A DNA stretch of 64,000 nucleotides from Desulfobacter vibrioformis DSM 8776 (GCF_000745975.1 NZ_JQKJ01000019.1:39722-103721), one strand, 5' to 3'. Positions 1 through 9,092 are shown, counted from the first letter of the stretch. Notes: generated by a model from the sequence alone, not told the origin. A program made the numbers and translations.

Positions 1-526
1 CGGTTGTCAAAGATCCACACCCGCAGTGAACACCGTGATAGGCGCCATGAAATGCCACGATCTGTGAACGGCCTGTAATCTTTCTGACAAACTTAATGGC
101 CGATTCAAGGGCGCTGGAACCGGACTGGGTAAAAAAAGTAATGCAATTATCTTTTAACCCTGCCGGCATGATGCCGGATATCTTTTTTGCCAGATCCAGA
201 CGCATGGAACTGCTGCAGTCACTGCCATGCATCAATTTTCCGGTTTGTTTGTGAATCGCCTCAACCACCCTTGGGTGAAGCCTTCCCACTGAATTGACAG
301 CAACACCGGCTGTGATATCGATATACAAATTTCCATCCGGATCTTTTACGGTGGCCCCGAATCCCTGATCATAAACCACCGGAAATCTTCCGGCGCCTCT
401 TGCCATGGATTCAAATTCCGGGGCTTCACCGAGCTGCTTAAGGCTTTTGGGACCCGGCACGGATTCAGTTATTATTTTGGGGGCATCAGGATAGGATAAT
501 TTTTCAAGATCGGATTCGTTAATCAT
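1..526 (-). CDS. Class III aminotransferase, N-terminal part (cut by window edge)
   Basis: About 175 N-terminal residues of a PLP-dependent class III (omega-amino acid) aminotransferase; the C-terminus lies left of the window. The translation shows the family's pattern: DPDGNLYIDITAGVAVNSVG, then the PLP-phosphate loop TQSGSSALESAIKF and AFHGAYHG. The start ATG at 526 is preceded by AAGGAAGAAA. It lies just downstream of a TRAP transporter on the same strand and near an aldehyde dehydrogenase, so the set may take up and transaminate an omega-amino acid such as GABA or beta-alanine. The substrate is inferred from context only; the catalytic lysine is outside the window. Confidence 0.85.
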   Translation of the reverse strand, partial: MINESDLEKLSYPDAPKIITESVPGPKSLKQLGEAPEFESMARGAGRFPVVYDQGFGATVKDPDGNLYIDITAGVAVNSVGRLHPRVVEAIHKQTGKLMHGSDCSSSMRLDLAKKISGIMPAGLKDNCITFFTQSGSSALESAIKFVRKITGRSQIVAFHGAYHGVHCGCGSLTT

Positions 527-573
527 GTGATTTCTTCCTTTTAAACTTTGTGTTTATATATTTAGTGTCTACA

Positions 574-1875
574 CTACAGCATGCTATCAGTCAGCCATAA
601 AGCCAGTTGCGGGAAAATCATAACCAGGATGAGAACAATGAGCTGAATGGCCACAAACGGCGGGATAGACTTCCAGATATCCCGGGTCGTGATTTCGGGT
701 GGTGCCACCCCTTTCATCATAATCAGTGCCCATCCAAAAGGCGGGGTCAGATATGCCACCTGCATGTTCAAAATAAAAATTATTGAGAACCAGATGGGAT
801 CAAAACCCAGAACTTTGGCAATGGGAACAAAAATAGGCGCACAGATGGTAACAACGGCATAGTCATCCATGAACATACCCAAAACCAGAAGAATCAACTG
901 CATGCCCCCCAATACAATCCAGCGGTTTATTTCAAGCGTGCTCACAAGCTCTGTGACCAAAGACTGTGCGCCCTGGCTGGTATAAAACACACTGAATAAT
1001 GTAGCACCGATTAAAATCCAGAAAACCATCCCGCTGATGGTCATGGTCTGTCTGCAGGAGTCCCAAAGCACTTTCCATGACATTTTCTTCAGAAGAACAC
1101 AAATAACAAAAGCGCCGGTTGCGCCTACACCGGCAGCTTCGGTTGGTGTGGCAATCCCGAAAAAAATTGAACCCAATACCAGGACGATCAAAAGTGCGGG
1201 GAGCAAAATATCTTTCAGGGAAGACAGTCTCAACTTCCAGGTGACCGTTTCCTTAACAGGCGGTGCAAATTCCGGCTGGAGTTGACACCGGATACTGATA
1301 TATAAAATATAGCCGAATGCGGTGATCAAACCGGGAATCACGCCAGCCAGAAAAAGCTTTCCAATTGATACCCGGGCAATGTACGCAAAAATAATCATGA
1401 TAATACTGGGGGGAATAATTTCGCCTAACACCCCCCCGGCCATGACAGAACCCAGGGCAAGGGACCGGTTGTAAGACTGCTTGAGCATTGCCGGTACGGC
1501 GATCAGGCCCATGGTCAAAATCCCCGGGCCGAAACCACCGCACATGGCAAGGGCCACGCACACGCCGATGGAGATAATGGCAAGCCCGCCTTTAATGCCG
1601 GTGAGCCAGAATCCCAATGCCTTGAACATTCGATCCGAAATACCGGAATGTAAAAGAAAATTGCCCATGAGCAGAAACAATGGAATCGTGATCAGATTCG
1701 GATCTGTAATCTGCTTATATGTCGTTGTCGCAACAATAAACAGAGAGGTTGAACCTTCCAGAAGGCAGGTCAGAACAACGGTAATCCCCCCCAAAGCAAA
1801 TGCAACCGGGACCCCAAGTAAAAGGAGGGTCATGAGCCCTCCGAACAACAATATGGTAACCACTTCAATACTCAT
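574..1875 (-). CDS. dctM: TRAP transporter large permease, DctM family
   Basis: A 433-residue, very hydrophobic protein of the expected DctM length, with about 11-12 membrane segments. It is the sodium-coupled transport subunit of a tripartite ATP-independent periplasmic transporter in the inner membrane. Family-like motifs include PLFLLMGNFLLHSGIS near residue 66 and GEIIPPSIIMII near 150. It follows dctQ and dctP in the same direction (27 nt after dctQ), giving the usual P-Q-M operon, and is followed by the aminotransferase. The imported compound cannot be read from the sequence. Confidence 0.92.
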   Translation of the reverse strand: MSIEVVTILLFGGLMTLLLLGVPVAFALGGITVVLTCLLEGSTSLFIVATTTYKQITDPNLITIPLFLLMGNFLLHSGISDRMFKALGFWLTGIKGGLAIISIGVCVALAMCGGFGPGILTMGLIAVPAMLKQSYNRSLALGSVMAGGVLGEIIPPSIIMIIFAYIARVSIGKLFLAGVIPGLITAFGYILYISIRCQLQPEFAPPVKETVTWKLRLSSLKDILLPALLIVLVLGSIFFGIATPTEAAGVGATGAFVICVLLKKMSWKVLWDSCRQTMTISGMVFWILIGATLFSVFYTSQGAQSLVTELVSTLEINRWIVLGGMQLILLVLGMFMDDYAVVTICAPIFVPIAKVLGFDPIWFSIIFILNMQVAYLTPPFGWALIMMKGVAPPEITTRDIWKSIPPFVAIQLIVLILVMIFPQLALWLTDSML

Positions 1876-1902
1876 AAAACCATGCCCTCACCCTGCCCTG
1901 AA

Positions 1903-2403
1903 CTATTCAAGATTACGCGTTTGTTTTTTCAACAAGATATAAATTCCTTCCACAAGGAACAATACAGCGGTAATGGGAATTAAAAGTTTCAAAGGATAGA
2001 GCGGTATCCGGAATGCTCCATGTGCGGTTTCTTTCATCACGAAAGAATTTTGTCCCATCCAGGCGCTCTGCCAGATCAGAACCACGATGAAACAGACAAA
2101 TGACAGCAGTGCAAGCAGGTCCGCTGTTTTCCGTCCTTTTCTTGTAAAACGGTTATAAACAACTTCTATGCGTATATGGGTATTCTTCGCCATGGCATAA
2201 ATCCCGGCAAAAAGGATATACACACCAAAAATCTGGCGATTGACAGGCCAGACCCATATGGTCGGACTGTTAAACGCGTATCTTAATATCACCTCAATGG
2301 TTGTACACAACATGATGACCACAATTAAAAGGCTCATCACATCTCCGGCCCGGCAACTGACCGTATCGACAAATTTAAAAACTGCTTTCAGGCTTTTTAT
2401 CAT
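1903..2403 (-). CDS. dctQ: TRAP transporter small permease, DctQ family
   Basis: A 166-residue protein with four predicted membrane helices, typical of DctQ small permeases that dock the DctM subunit. The family-like segment around residues 45-75 (VWPVNRQIFGVYILFAGIYA) and a following amphipathic stretch are visible. It sits 10 nt after dctP and 27 nt before dctM, so all three are probably translated from one message. Confidence 0.88.
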   Translation of the reverse strand: MIKSLKAVFKFVDTVSCRAGDVMSLLIVVIMLCTTIEVILRYAFNSPTIWVWPVNRQIFGVYILFAGIYAMAKNTHIRIEVVYNRFTRKGRKTADLLALLSFVCFIVVLIWQSAWMGQNSFVMKETAHGAFRIPLYPLKLLIPITAVLFLVEGIYILLKKQTRNLE

Positions 2404-2413
2404 GCATCTATCC

Positions 2414-3466
2414 TTATTTAACCCCTCTCCATTCTTTGATCATCTTGATCGCCTCGGCTGACGCCTCATCGCGTTTGGCAACCTCATCCCAGAGTTTATA
2501 AGCAATTTCTTTGTGCTGTTTAATTGCTTGGGCAGAGACGTTGCTTTCTTTCAATGTGCCGGCTTTTATCATATTTTCCGCGTTTTTAAATTCTTTGCCG
2601 TAGGCTTCCACGGTCGCGGTCCAGTAATTTTCAGCCGCTTTCTGAAGGGCCTGTTTTAAATTATCGGGCAGTTCGTTCCAGGATTTGTTGTTGATCAGCA
2701 TATGCCCGATCACATGGTCATTATCCCCGGCCCGCACCCAGTAAGGGGCGACTTCATACCATTTTAATCCGGATATGGCACTGATATCCCACTGGCTGGC
2801 ATCAAGGGTTCCAAGTTTCAACGCCATGTAGGCTTCACCACCGGAAACATAAGTGCCCCGGGCACCGATCATATTGTGAAACTGTGTATAAATCCCTTCG
2901 TCCCTGATCTTTATACCTTTCCAGTCGTCAAAGTTTTCCAGCGGTTTTGTGGACAAGACAAAGGGGCCGCCGTATGTATGCATGTCAAGCCAGTAAAGGC
3001 CTTGCTTGTCATACTCTTTTCGCAAGATATTGACGAATCCCTTATTATAATAAAAATCTCTTATCACCTGGGCCTTGGCATCAAATCCATCGACTTCATC
3101 AATGGTATAAGCAAACGGAATACCGAATTCAATTTCCCCAACCGGAACAATACCGCCCCAGAATGCCCCCATACAGTGAAGCATGTCCAAAAGCCCCCTT
3201 TGTGTGGATTCAAACAACTGCTCCAACGGAACAATTTCGGAATCCGCGAAAACTGAAATAATCAGTTTGCCGTCACTGAATTTTTTCACGTCCCGGGCAA
3301 AGCCGTCAAGCAGTTCAAAAGAGATGTCGCCATGGGGATATCCGGACTGCAGTTTCCATCTATACACCTTATCTTTGGCAAAAGCAGATCCAACGGAAAA
3401 GATGGTACACAGAAAAATGGTGACGAAAACCAACGATACTTTTTTAATTGCTGCAGATAATTTCAT
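2414..3466 (-). CDS. dctP: TRAP transporter periplasmic substrate-binding protein, DctP family
   Basis: A 350-residue binding protein with an N-terminal signal peptide (positive start, hydrophobic core to about residue 28, AFA-KDK cleavage region). The mature part has the DctP fold signature: YPHGD near the start, and the WKGIKIRDEG segment containing the arginine that usually clamps a carboxylate ligand. This suggests an organic acid or zwitterion substrate. It is the first gene of the dctPQM operon; the start is preceded by AAAGGAGAAAC. Confidence 0.92.
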   Translation of the reverse strand: MKLSAAIKKVSLVFVTIFLCTIFSVGSAFAKDKVYRWKLQSGYPHGDISFELLDGFARDVKKFSDGKLIISVFADSEIVPLEQLFESTQRGLLDMLHCMGAFWGGIVPVGEIEFGIPFAYTIDEVDGFDAKAQVIRDFYYNKGFVNILRKEYDKQGLYWLDMHTYGGPFVLSTKPLENFDDWKGIKIRDEGIYTQFHNMIGARGTYVSGGEAYMALKLGTLDASQWDISAISGLKWYEVAPYWVRAGDNDHVIGHMLINNKSWNELPDNLKQALQKAAENYWTATVEAYGKEFKNAENMIKAGTLKESNVSAQAIKQHKEIAYKLWDEVAKRDEASAEAIKMIKEWRGVK

Positions 3467-3820
3467 GCGTTTCTCCTTTAATCATTTTTAATGACTATAA
3501 TGCCCACGTTTAATACCACCCGTAAATATATCCCTTCCACCGCCCTGTCAATGGCCGGAAGATGACCATATACAGGCGAACCGCATTTGCTGTTTACCCG
3601 GCAGGGCAATTATGCATATAGTTGCCCTGCCAAGGCCATGCCGCTGATTTGCCGGAGTACCGGCATTAACAATGGTCAATTGCGTTTACCGGTAGCAGCC
3701 CAGGACCTGTTACCGCAAAAGATATGCAAGGGATTTGGGACGGCCAATAATTTTGAAAATTTTTTGGAACAGCCTTACGCCTGGGATTTTCAGGAAACAA
3801 AATGCAAAAGGAGAAAAAGC
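3467..3820. promoter_or_regulatory. Divergent intergenic region with a perfect inverted repeat (3600-3631)
   Basis: This 354-nt gap separates dctP (leftward) from the aldehyde dehydrogenase gene (rightward). It contains a perfect 10-nt inverted repeat, GGCAGGGCAA at 3600-3609 and TTGCCCTGCC at 3622-3631, around a 12-nt AT-rich centre that itself contains TATGCATA. There is no T-run next to it, so it looks more like an operator or a structured leader than a terminator. No clear sigma-70 promoter was identified. An open frame reaches back to 3587 but has no good ribosome site there. Confidence 0.4.
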
Positions 3821-5233
3821 ATGACGGATTATGCAATGATAATCAATGGTAAAAAAGTGTTATCCGACACCACATTTGATGTGGTCAATCCGGCAACGGG
3901 AGACGTTTTTGCAAAGTGCCCCAGGGCCACGATTGAGCAACTGGATGAAGCGGTTGCCGCAGCCCGGAAGGCTTTTCCCGGATGGTCGGCCCTGGCCGAT
4001 GACCAGCGGGTAAAGATCATGAACCGGATCGCCGGCATTATTGAACAAAACCAGGCGGAACTCGCCGGACTGATCACCCGGGAACAGGGTAAACCATTGT
4101 CCGGACCGGGGTCCATGTTTGAGGTCGGCGGCTGTATGGCCTGGACCCAGGTTACCGCATCCATGAAACTTGAACCCGAACTGGTGGATGATAACCCGGA
4201 GGATACCATTGAACTGTACAGAAAACCCATTGGTGTCGTCGGGTCCATTACGCCATGGAACTGGCCCTTGCTCATCGCTGTATGGCATATCATGCCGGCC
4301 CTGAGAGTGGGGTGTACCGTTGTCCTGAAACCTGCATCCTATACCCCCCTGGCCACCCTCCGGCTGGTTGAACTGATCAATGAAGCCCTGCCCCCCGGGG
4401 TGCTCAATGTGGTATCCGGCAGCTCCGAGATAGGCAATGCCATGTCAGCCCACAAAGGCATTGACAAAATTGTCTTCACAGGTTCCATTCCCGTGGGCCA
4501 GACCATCATGGGCCGGGCCGCGTCCAATTTAAAAAGCCTGACCCTGGAACTGGGAGGCAATGATGCAGGCATTATTCTGCCGGGAACTGATGTTACCCCG
4601 CTTTTGGAGCCTTTGTTCTGGGGATGCTTCATTAATGCCGGACAGACGTGCGCGGCCCTGAAACGCCTTTTTGTCCATGAAGATGATTATGAAGATGTCT
4701 GCCAGAAATTTACGGATTATGTAACTAAAATTCCTGTGGGGGACGGTATGGATGAAAAGAATCTCATCGGCCCGCTGGGCAATGGGCCCCAGCTCGAAAC
4801 CGTCAAACAATATGTCGATGATGCCAGGGAAAAAGGCGCCAGGGTCCTGTGCGGCGGGACACCTTGTTCCGGCCCGGGGTACTTTTATCCCCTGACCCTG
4901 GTGGCAGATGTAACCGATGATATGGACCTGGTCAAAGAAGAACAGTTTGGCACCGCACTTCCCATCATCAAATATGCCACTGTTGACGAGGCGGTTCAAA
5001 GGGCAAATTCCCTTGACGTGGGGCTTGGCGGATCTGCATGGTCCAATGATCCGGAAAAAGCCAAAGCGGTTGCCATGCGCCTTGAAGCCGGGACTGTCTG
5101 GGTGAATGCCCATGGAAAACTGCACCCCATGGCCCCCTTTGGCGGAGTCAAATCTTCCGGTATCGGATCTGAATTCGGGCTTGAGGGTCTCAAAGCCTAT
5201 ACTGTGAATCAGGTGGTCAGTGTAGCGAAATAG
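3821..5233 (+). CDS. NAD(P)-dependent aldehyde dehydrogenase
   Basis: A 470-residue aldehyde dehydrogenase. Visible landmarks are the PWNWPLL cofactor loop, KPASYTPL, the general-base region LELGGNDAGI and the nucleophile region INAGQTCAALKR, with the catalytic cysteine in GQTCA. The start at 3821 is chosen because AAGGAGAAAAAGC precedes it; the longer frame from 3587 lacks this. It resembles the succinate-semialdehyde/betaine-aldehyde branch. Lying opposite a TRAP transporter and an aminotransferase, it could oxidise the semialdehyde made by transamination. The exact substrate is not determinable. Confidence 0.9.
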   Translation: MTDYAMIINGKKVLSDTTFDVVNPATGDVFAKCPRATIEQLDEAVAAARKAFPGWSALADDQRVKIMNRIAGIIEQNQAELAGLITREQGKPLSGPGSMFEVGGCMAWTQVTASMKLEPELVDDNPEDTIELYRKPIGVVGSITPWNWPLLIAVWHIMPALRVGCTVVLKPASYTPLATLRLVELINEALPPGVLNVVSGSSEIGNAMSAHKGIDKIVFTGSIPVGQTIMGRAASNLKSLTLELGGNDAGIILPGTDVTPLLEPLFWGCFINAGQTCAALKRLFVHEDDYEDVCQKFTDYVTKIPVGDGMDEKNLIGPLGNGPQLETVKQYVDDAREKGARVLCGGTPCSGPGYFYPLTLVADVTDDMDLVKEEQFGTALPIIKYATVDEAVQRANSLDVGLGGSAWSNDPEKAKAVAMRLEAGTVWVNAHGKLHPMAPFGGVKSSGIGSEFGLEGLKAYTVNQVVSVAK

Positions 5234-5355
5234 TGTTTGAACAAAAAGTTGCCCATCTGCCGGGTTGCAGAAAATCTGCAATCCTCACAACCACGGGGTT
5301 GCTTTGGTTGCGGATTTTCCTGCGCCTTGCATATGGGCAGCTTTTCGTCCAAACA
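5234..5355. repeat. Long imperfect inverted repeat directly after a stop codon
   Basis: The left arm starts at the base after the aldehyde dehydrogenase stop codon with TGTTTGAACAAAAAGTTGCC; the right arm read on the other strand starts TGTTTGGACGAAAAGCTGCC. A nested second pair (GCAGAAAATCTGCAA against GCAGGAAAATCCGCAA) lies inside. The whole would fold into a long hairpin. A related half-copy follows the last coding gene at 63751, so it is a dispersed family. It may serve as a bidirectional terminator or RNA stabiliser, but no T-run is seen. Confidence 0.6.
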
Positions 5356-5407
5356 CAGGTTCCCGTTCAAGTACTAAATAGTCACCATTTCATTTCCGGG
5401 ACTGGGT

Positions 5408-5547
5408 CAATGTCATAAAGTTAAGAAACTTTTCAGATTAAAACCACGAAGTTCACGAAGAACACGAAGTTTAGTTCTCTAATATCTTCGTGAACTTCGT
5501 GTTCTTCGTGGTAAAATAAAATCTGAATGCTTAAGTTTATGGCATTG
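5408..5547. repeat. CTTCGTG palindromic repeat, copy 1 (MITE-like)
   Basis: A near-complete palindrome of about 140 nt. Outer arms read CAATGTCATAAAGTTAAG on one strand and CCAATGCCATAAACTTAAG on the other; inner arms are alternating CACGAAG/CTTCGTG units. Other copies lie at 38234, 45405 and 55230. The right arm overlaps the last codons and stop of the neighbouring PhnD-like gene, so the element supplies that protein's C-terminus. Confidence 0.75.
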
Positions 5548-6439
5548 GGGACTGGGTGGAAATGATGTCATGAATCGCCTGGTAGTCTTTATCAGAAACC
5601 GCCACAATGCCTGCCATATTCATGTTCTCCAGCATGGTTTTAAGGCCGGGCGCCGATGAGAGCATGATTTTTCTGATCTGATTTTTCAAGGCATTGTCCA
5701 CACCGCCGCTGAATACAAAAGGATCGTAATGGATGGGATCGGACTGCCACAGGATCGCTGCCTGGCCAGGAGTTAATATATTTTTCTCAACCGCCTCGTC
5801 GATGCGGACAGACGAGACAAAGGCCGCATCCACATGCCCGCCCAGGACGGATTGAATGGAACGGTCATGGGAGCCGGTATAGACGATGGTCCCGAAATAC
5901 GCCTTCAAAGGGGTACCGATGTGCTTTGAAAATGCCATGCTCGGAATAACAGAACCTGAGGTGCTTTCCGGATCTGTAAAGGCAATCTTTCTTTGTTTCA
6001 GATCCCCGGCCGATTTAAACCCGTTCTTTTTTAAGGTAAACAGAACCGAATAATAATAACTTCCTTCGGGCGTAATGAATCCCTTTTTTCTGGCAAAGGA
6101 GGCAAAGGCTTCCACCCGGTTATCCCTTGCCCTTGCCCTGGCATAGGATGCCGGGCCCAGAACGGCAAAATCAATGGTCCTGGAAAGCACCCCTTCAATC
6201 ACGGCATTGTAAGACTGGGGACGAACAATTTTAATGGATTTCTGCAATTTTTTTTCTAACAGATCAAGCAATGGACTTAACTCCTGAATCTGCTGATCAA
6301 AATTTTTCTTAGGGATGGCTGAAAAATAGAGTACACCACGGACATGGTCCGTTAGCGCAGGCTGGCTAAAAGCAAAGGAAGAAAAAGGCCCAAGGATTAA
6401 TCCCAGCACGATCACACATCTGGTAAAGTAAATTATCAT
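5537..6439 (-). CDS. PhnD-like periplasmic binding protein
   Basis: A 300-residue protein of the PhnD/phosphate-phosphonate binding family, with an N-terminal signal peptide (hydrophobic core, cleavage near residue 25). Family features are the early YFSAIPKK segment, IDFAVLGPASYARA around 93-106 and the FTDPESTSGSVIP loop. It starts one base after the stop of the GGDEF/EAL gene, so the two are very likely co-translated. PhnD-like proteins beside Cache-GGDEF proteins often act as periplasmic sensors rather than ABC transporter parts; no permease or ATPase lies nearby. The last codons come from a repeat element. Confidence 0.85.
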   Translation of the reverse strand: MIIYFTRCVIVLGLILGPFSSFAFSQPALTDHVRGVLYFSAIPKKNFDQQIQELSPLLDLLEKKLQKSIKIVRPQSYNAVIEGVLSRTIDFAVLGPASYARARARDNRVEAFASFARKKGFITPEGSYYYSVLFTLKKNGFKSAGDLKQRKIAFTDPESTSGSVIPSMAFSKHIGTPLKAYFGTIVYTGSHDRSIQSVLGGHVDAAFVSSVRIDEAVEKNILTPGQAAILWQSDPIHYDPFVFSGGVDNALKNQIRKIMLSSAPGLKTMLENMNMAGIVAVSDKDYQAIHDIISTQSPMP

Positions 6440-6440
6440 C

Positions 6441-8807
6441 TTATATCTTTCTGACAGGTGAAATAATGAATTCCCGGATTTTGTTTTCAGACACCGGACG
6501 GCTGAAAAGATATCCCTGGACCTGCTCGCATCCGGCCACCCTGAGGCTGATCAGCTGATCACTGGTTTCAACGCCTTCGGCCACAACGGTTAAGTTCAGC
6601 TTTTTAGCCAGCGTAATGGTTGAAGATACAATCGGATTGTCATGGTAACTGTTCCGGATATCCTGGATAAAACTTCGGTCGATTTTAAGGGAATTCACGG
6701 GAAGGAAACGAATATGCTCCAAGCTTGAGAACCCTGTGCCGAAATCATCCAGAAAAATTTTCACGCCTTTGTCAAACAGCGCCTTAAGGTTGTTAATCAC
6801 AATGTCCCTGTCATCGATAAAGGCGTTTTCAGTCACTTCGATTTCAATATATTTAAATGGTATATCATGCTGTTTAAGAATGTTTTGAAACCGGTTTGCA
6901 TACGCCCTGTCCTTGAGTTCAAGCGGAGAAACATTGACAGCAATGGGGATAAGATCCATCCCGGCAGCGCGCCAGTTGTTCAGCTGCCGGCAGGCCGCCT
7001 CAACAACCCAGGCCCCGAGATCCATGATCAGTCCCGTCTCTTCGGCAATCCCAATGAAATCCGGAGGAAAGATCATGCCATGGTGGGGATGCCGCCAGCG
7101 GATCAGGGCCTCAAGACCGACCACCCGGTAGTCCTGCAGCCGGACTTTAGGCTGATAGTGCAGTGTAAACTCCCCCTGGGTTATCGCCGAAGGCATGCGC
7201 TGTTCAAGTGCAAATTTCTCAACAGATACGGTATTCAGGCTTGGATCAAAAAAACGGTACTGCCCCCGGCCTGATTTTTTGGCTTTATACATTGCCGCAT
7301 CCGCATTCAGCAGCAGGGTTTCAATATCTTCCCCATCCCTGGGGTAGACAGAGATACCGACACTTGGGCTGGTAATGATCTCATGGCCGTCCAGGTCCGG
7401 ACAGGGCTTTGAAACAACGGCGGTGATATTTTCAACCACCGTGGCAATATCCCGTTCCCTGGCAACCTCCGTGAGCATGACAACAAATTCATCTCCCCCG
7501 AACCTTGAAACGATATCTGATTTCCGGGTACACATTTTCAGCCGCAGGCTCACCTCTTTTAACAACAGATCCCCGATATGGTGGCCAAGGGTGTCATTGA
7601 TCTTTTTGAACCGGTCAAGGTCGATAAACAGAACAGCATAACAAAACTTGTTGCGCTTTGCCTGGAGAATGCTTTTTTCAGCCAGAGAGATAAACAGGTT
7701 CCGGTTATAAAGTTCGGTGAGCGGATCAAAAGAGGCCGCTCTGCTTGAGGCTTTATGCTCTTTCTCCAGATTTTGTATCAATCTTTGATTTTCCTGGTTG
7801 AAAAGGGCCAGGGCATCCAGATACGCCTGGTTCCGGTTGATCATTTTAAAAAGAAGGACAATGCCTGAAAGCCCCAGCGAAGTCAAAATAATCAGGACCC
7901 AGAGCAGCCGGTTCCGATATTGATTAAAATCTGAAAGAAACTCGTCCTGTCCGATACTGATGGTAATCATAAAAGGATAATCATGGACACGCAGGTATGT
8001 CAGATAGCAATTTCCAAAATCGGAATACCTGCCGTCCCTGAAACCGGAGACCCCGGAAATTGATCCTGCCGGCATCATTTTTACCGGCGAATTTCCAACA
8101 ACCAGTCCGCCGCTTTCAAACCGGGCCACCTCTTCCCCCTGATCATGTTGTACCGTTATCGTGCCGGTCCTGCCGATATCAATATTCTGTAAAAGATTCA
8201 AAAAATATCCGAAATCCATCTCAAGGAGCATGGCACCTTTAACTGCAGCACCGATTCCGATGGGAAACAGGAACGGCACCTGCCAGGAAATATTGGACAG
8301 CCTGTTATCCCGGGGCATCACTACGGGCTGGCCTGAACCCAGCATTTTTTCAATCTGTTCTCTTATCTTATCCGGCCGGTCCCCGCTTCCGGGAGAGGAT
8401 TCATAAAAGGACCTGCCGGACAGGTCATAAAGAACAATTCGGGTAAACGTCCGTTCACCGTAGAGGAAACCGGTTATATCTCCGGAAGGCGATTTTGTTC
8501 CATCAAACCATTTTGATGCAAAAAGCTCAATCGTATGCCGCTGTTCAAGAATCTGGAACAGATTTTCAGCCAGGACCCCGGCCAGATTCTGCTGTTCGCG
8601 TTCAAGACCGGCCACAAGCTCTTTTTTATTTTTATCCACCTGAAATAAAAACAGGCACCAGGCGAGCATAATCAGAACCGTACCCAAGGCGATAATCCCC
8701 TTTTTTAAAAACCGGGAATCAAATCCCACAGGATTAAGCACATCCCTATCAAGGAAATCAGGTATTTTCATATTCAGCCTTGCGTATCCTGCACCACCTG
8801 TATTCAT
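6441..8807 (-). CDS. Membrane c-di-GMP enzyme with Cache, GGDEF and EAL domains
   Basis: A 788-residue protein. An N-terminal helix (about 35-55) and a second one (about 300-325) bracket a Cache-type periplasmic sensor. Next comes a GGDEF domain with the intact catalytic motif RFGGDEFVVML and an RKSD inhibitory I-site five residues before it. A C-terminal EAL domain follows, with LEALIRW, EVTENAF and DDFGTGFSSL. Both diguanylate cyclase and phosphodiesterase activities look possible. The downstream PhnD-like protein, one base away, may present a ligand to the Cache domain. An alternative start at 8771 has the better ribosome site (AAGG). Confidence 0.9.
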   Translation of the reverse strand: MNTGGAGYARLNMKIPDFLDRDVLNPVGFDSRFLKKGIIALGTVLIMLAWCLFLFQVDKNKKELVAGLEREQQNLAGVLAENLFQILEQRHTIELFASKWFDGTKSPSGDITGFLYGERTFTRIVLYDLSGRSFYESSPGSGDRPDKIREQIEKMLGSGQPVVMPRDNRLSNISWQVPFLFPIGIGAAVKGAMLLEMDFGYFLNLLQNIDIGRTGTITVQHDQGEEVARFESGGLVVGNSPVKMMPAGSISGVSGFRDGRYSDFGNCYLTYLRVHDYPFMITISIGQDEFLSDFNQYRNRLLWVLIILTSLGLSGIVLLFKMINRNQAYLDALALFNQENQRLIQNLEKEHKASSRAASFDPLTELYNRNLFISLAEKSILQAKRNKFCYAVLFIDLDRFKKINDTLGHHIGDLLLKEVSLRLKMCTRKSDIVSRFGGDEFVVMLTEVARERDIATVVENITAVVSKPCPDLDGHEIITSPSVGISVYPRDGEDIETLLLNADAAMYKAKKSGRGQYRFFDPSLNTVSVEKFALEQRMPSAITQGEFTLHYQPKVRLQDYRVVGLEALIRWRHPHHGMIFPPDFIGIAEETGLIMDLGAWVVEAACRQLNNWRAAGMDLIPIAVNVSPLELKDRAYANRFQNILKQHDIPFKYIEIEVTENAFIDDRDIVINNLKALFDKGVKIFLDDFGTGFSSLEHIRFLPVNSLKIDRSFIQDIRNSYHDNPIVSSTITLAKKLNLTVVAEGVETSDQLISLRVAGCEQVQGYLFSRPVSENKIREFIISPVRKI

Positions 8808-9052
8808 AACCCGCTTGCACCATCCAGCCCAACAATATGCGCATCAGTATATAATAGCAATATTGGTACCAAACTTTCAATTATTTCCAGACAATTTAAC
8901 ACAAATCTAATACGCCTGAACCCGCGCCTTATCCATACTCCGTCTTTAAAAGACCCTATCGGCAAGATCCAGGGAATGAATAAACAACTTGCATTTTTTT
9001 AAAAATTCGTATATTTATAAACGTTTTGTTTTGAGTTAATATTCATATTCAG

Positions 9053-9076
9053 GGCTGGCTGCGCCGGCCTTTTTTT
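9053..9076 (+). terminator. Terminator-like hairpin in the leader of the DEAD-box helicase gene
   Basis: GGCTGG (9053-9058) pairs with CCGGCC (9064-9069) and is followed at once by seven T residues (9070-9076). It ends 16 nt before the helicase start codon and a few bases before the AAGGAAAA ribosome site. No gene on this strand ends just upstream, so it lies in the helicase 5' leader and could attenuate transcription. Regulation is inferred. Confidence 0.5.
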
Positions 9077-9092
9077 GCTTTTAAGGAAAACC

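Noticed and set aside
4529..5281. 250-codon minus-strand open frame
   Set aside because: Antisense to the aldehyde dehydrogenase; its first codons come from the inverted repeat at 5234.
5440..5516. CACGAAG units as a CRISPR-like array
   Set aside because: Units are 7-8 nt, arranged as inverted arms with no spacers of constant length.
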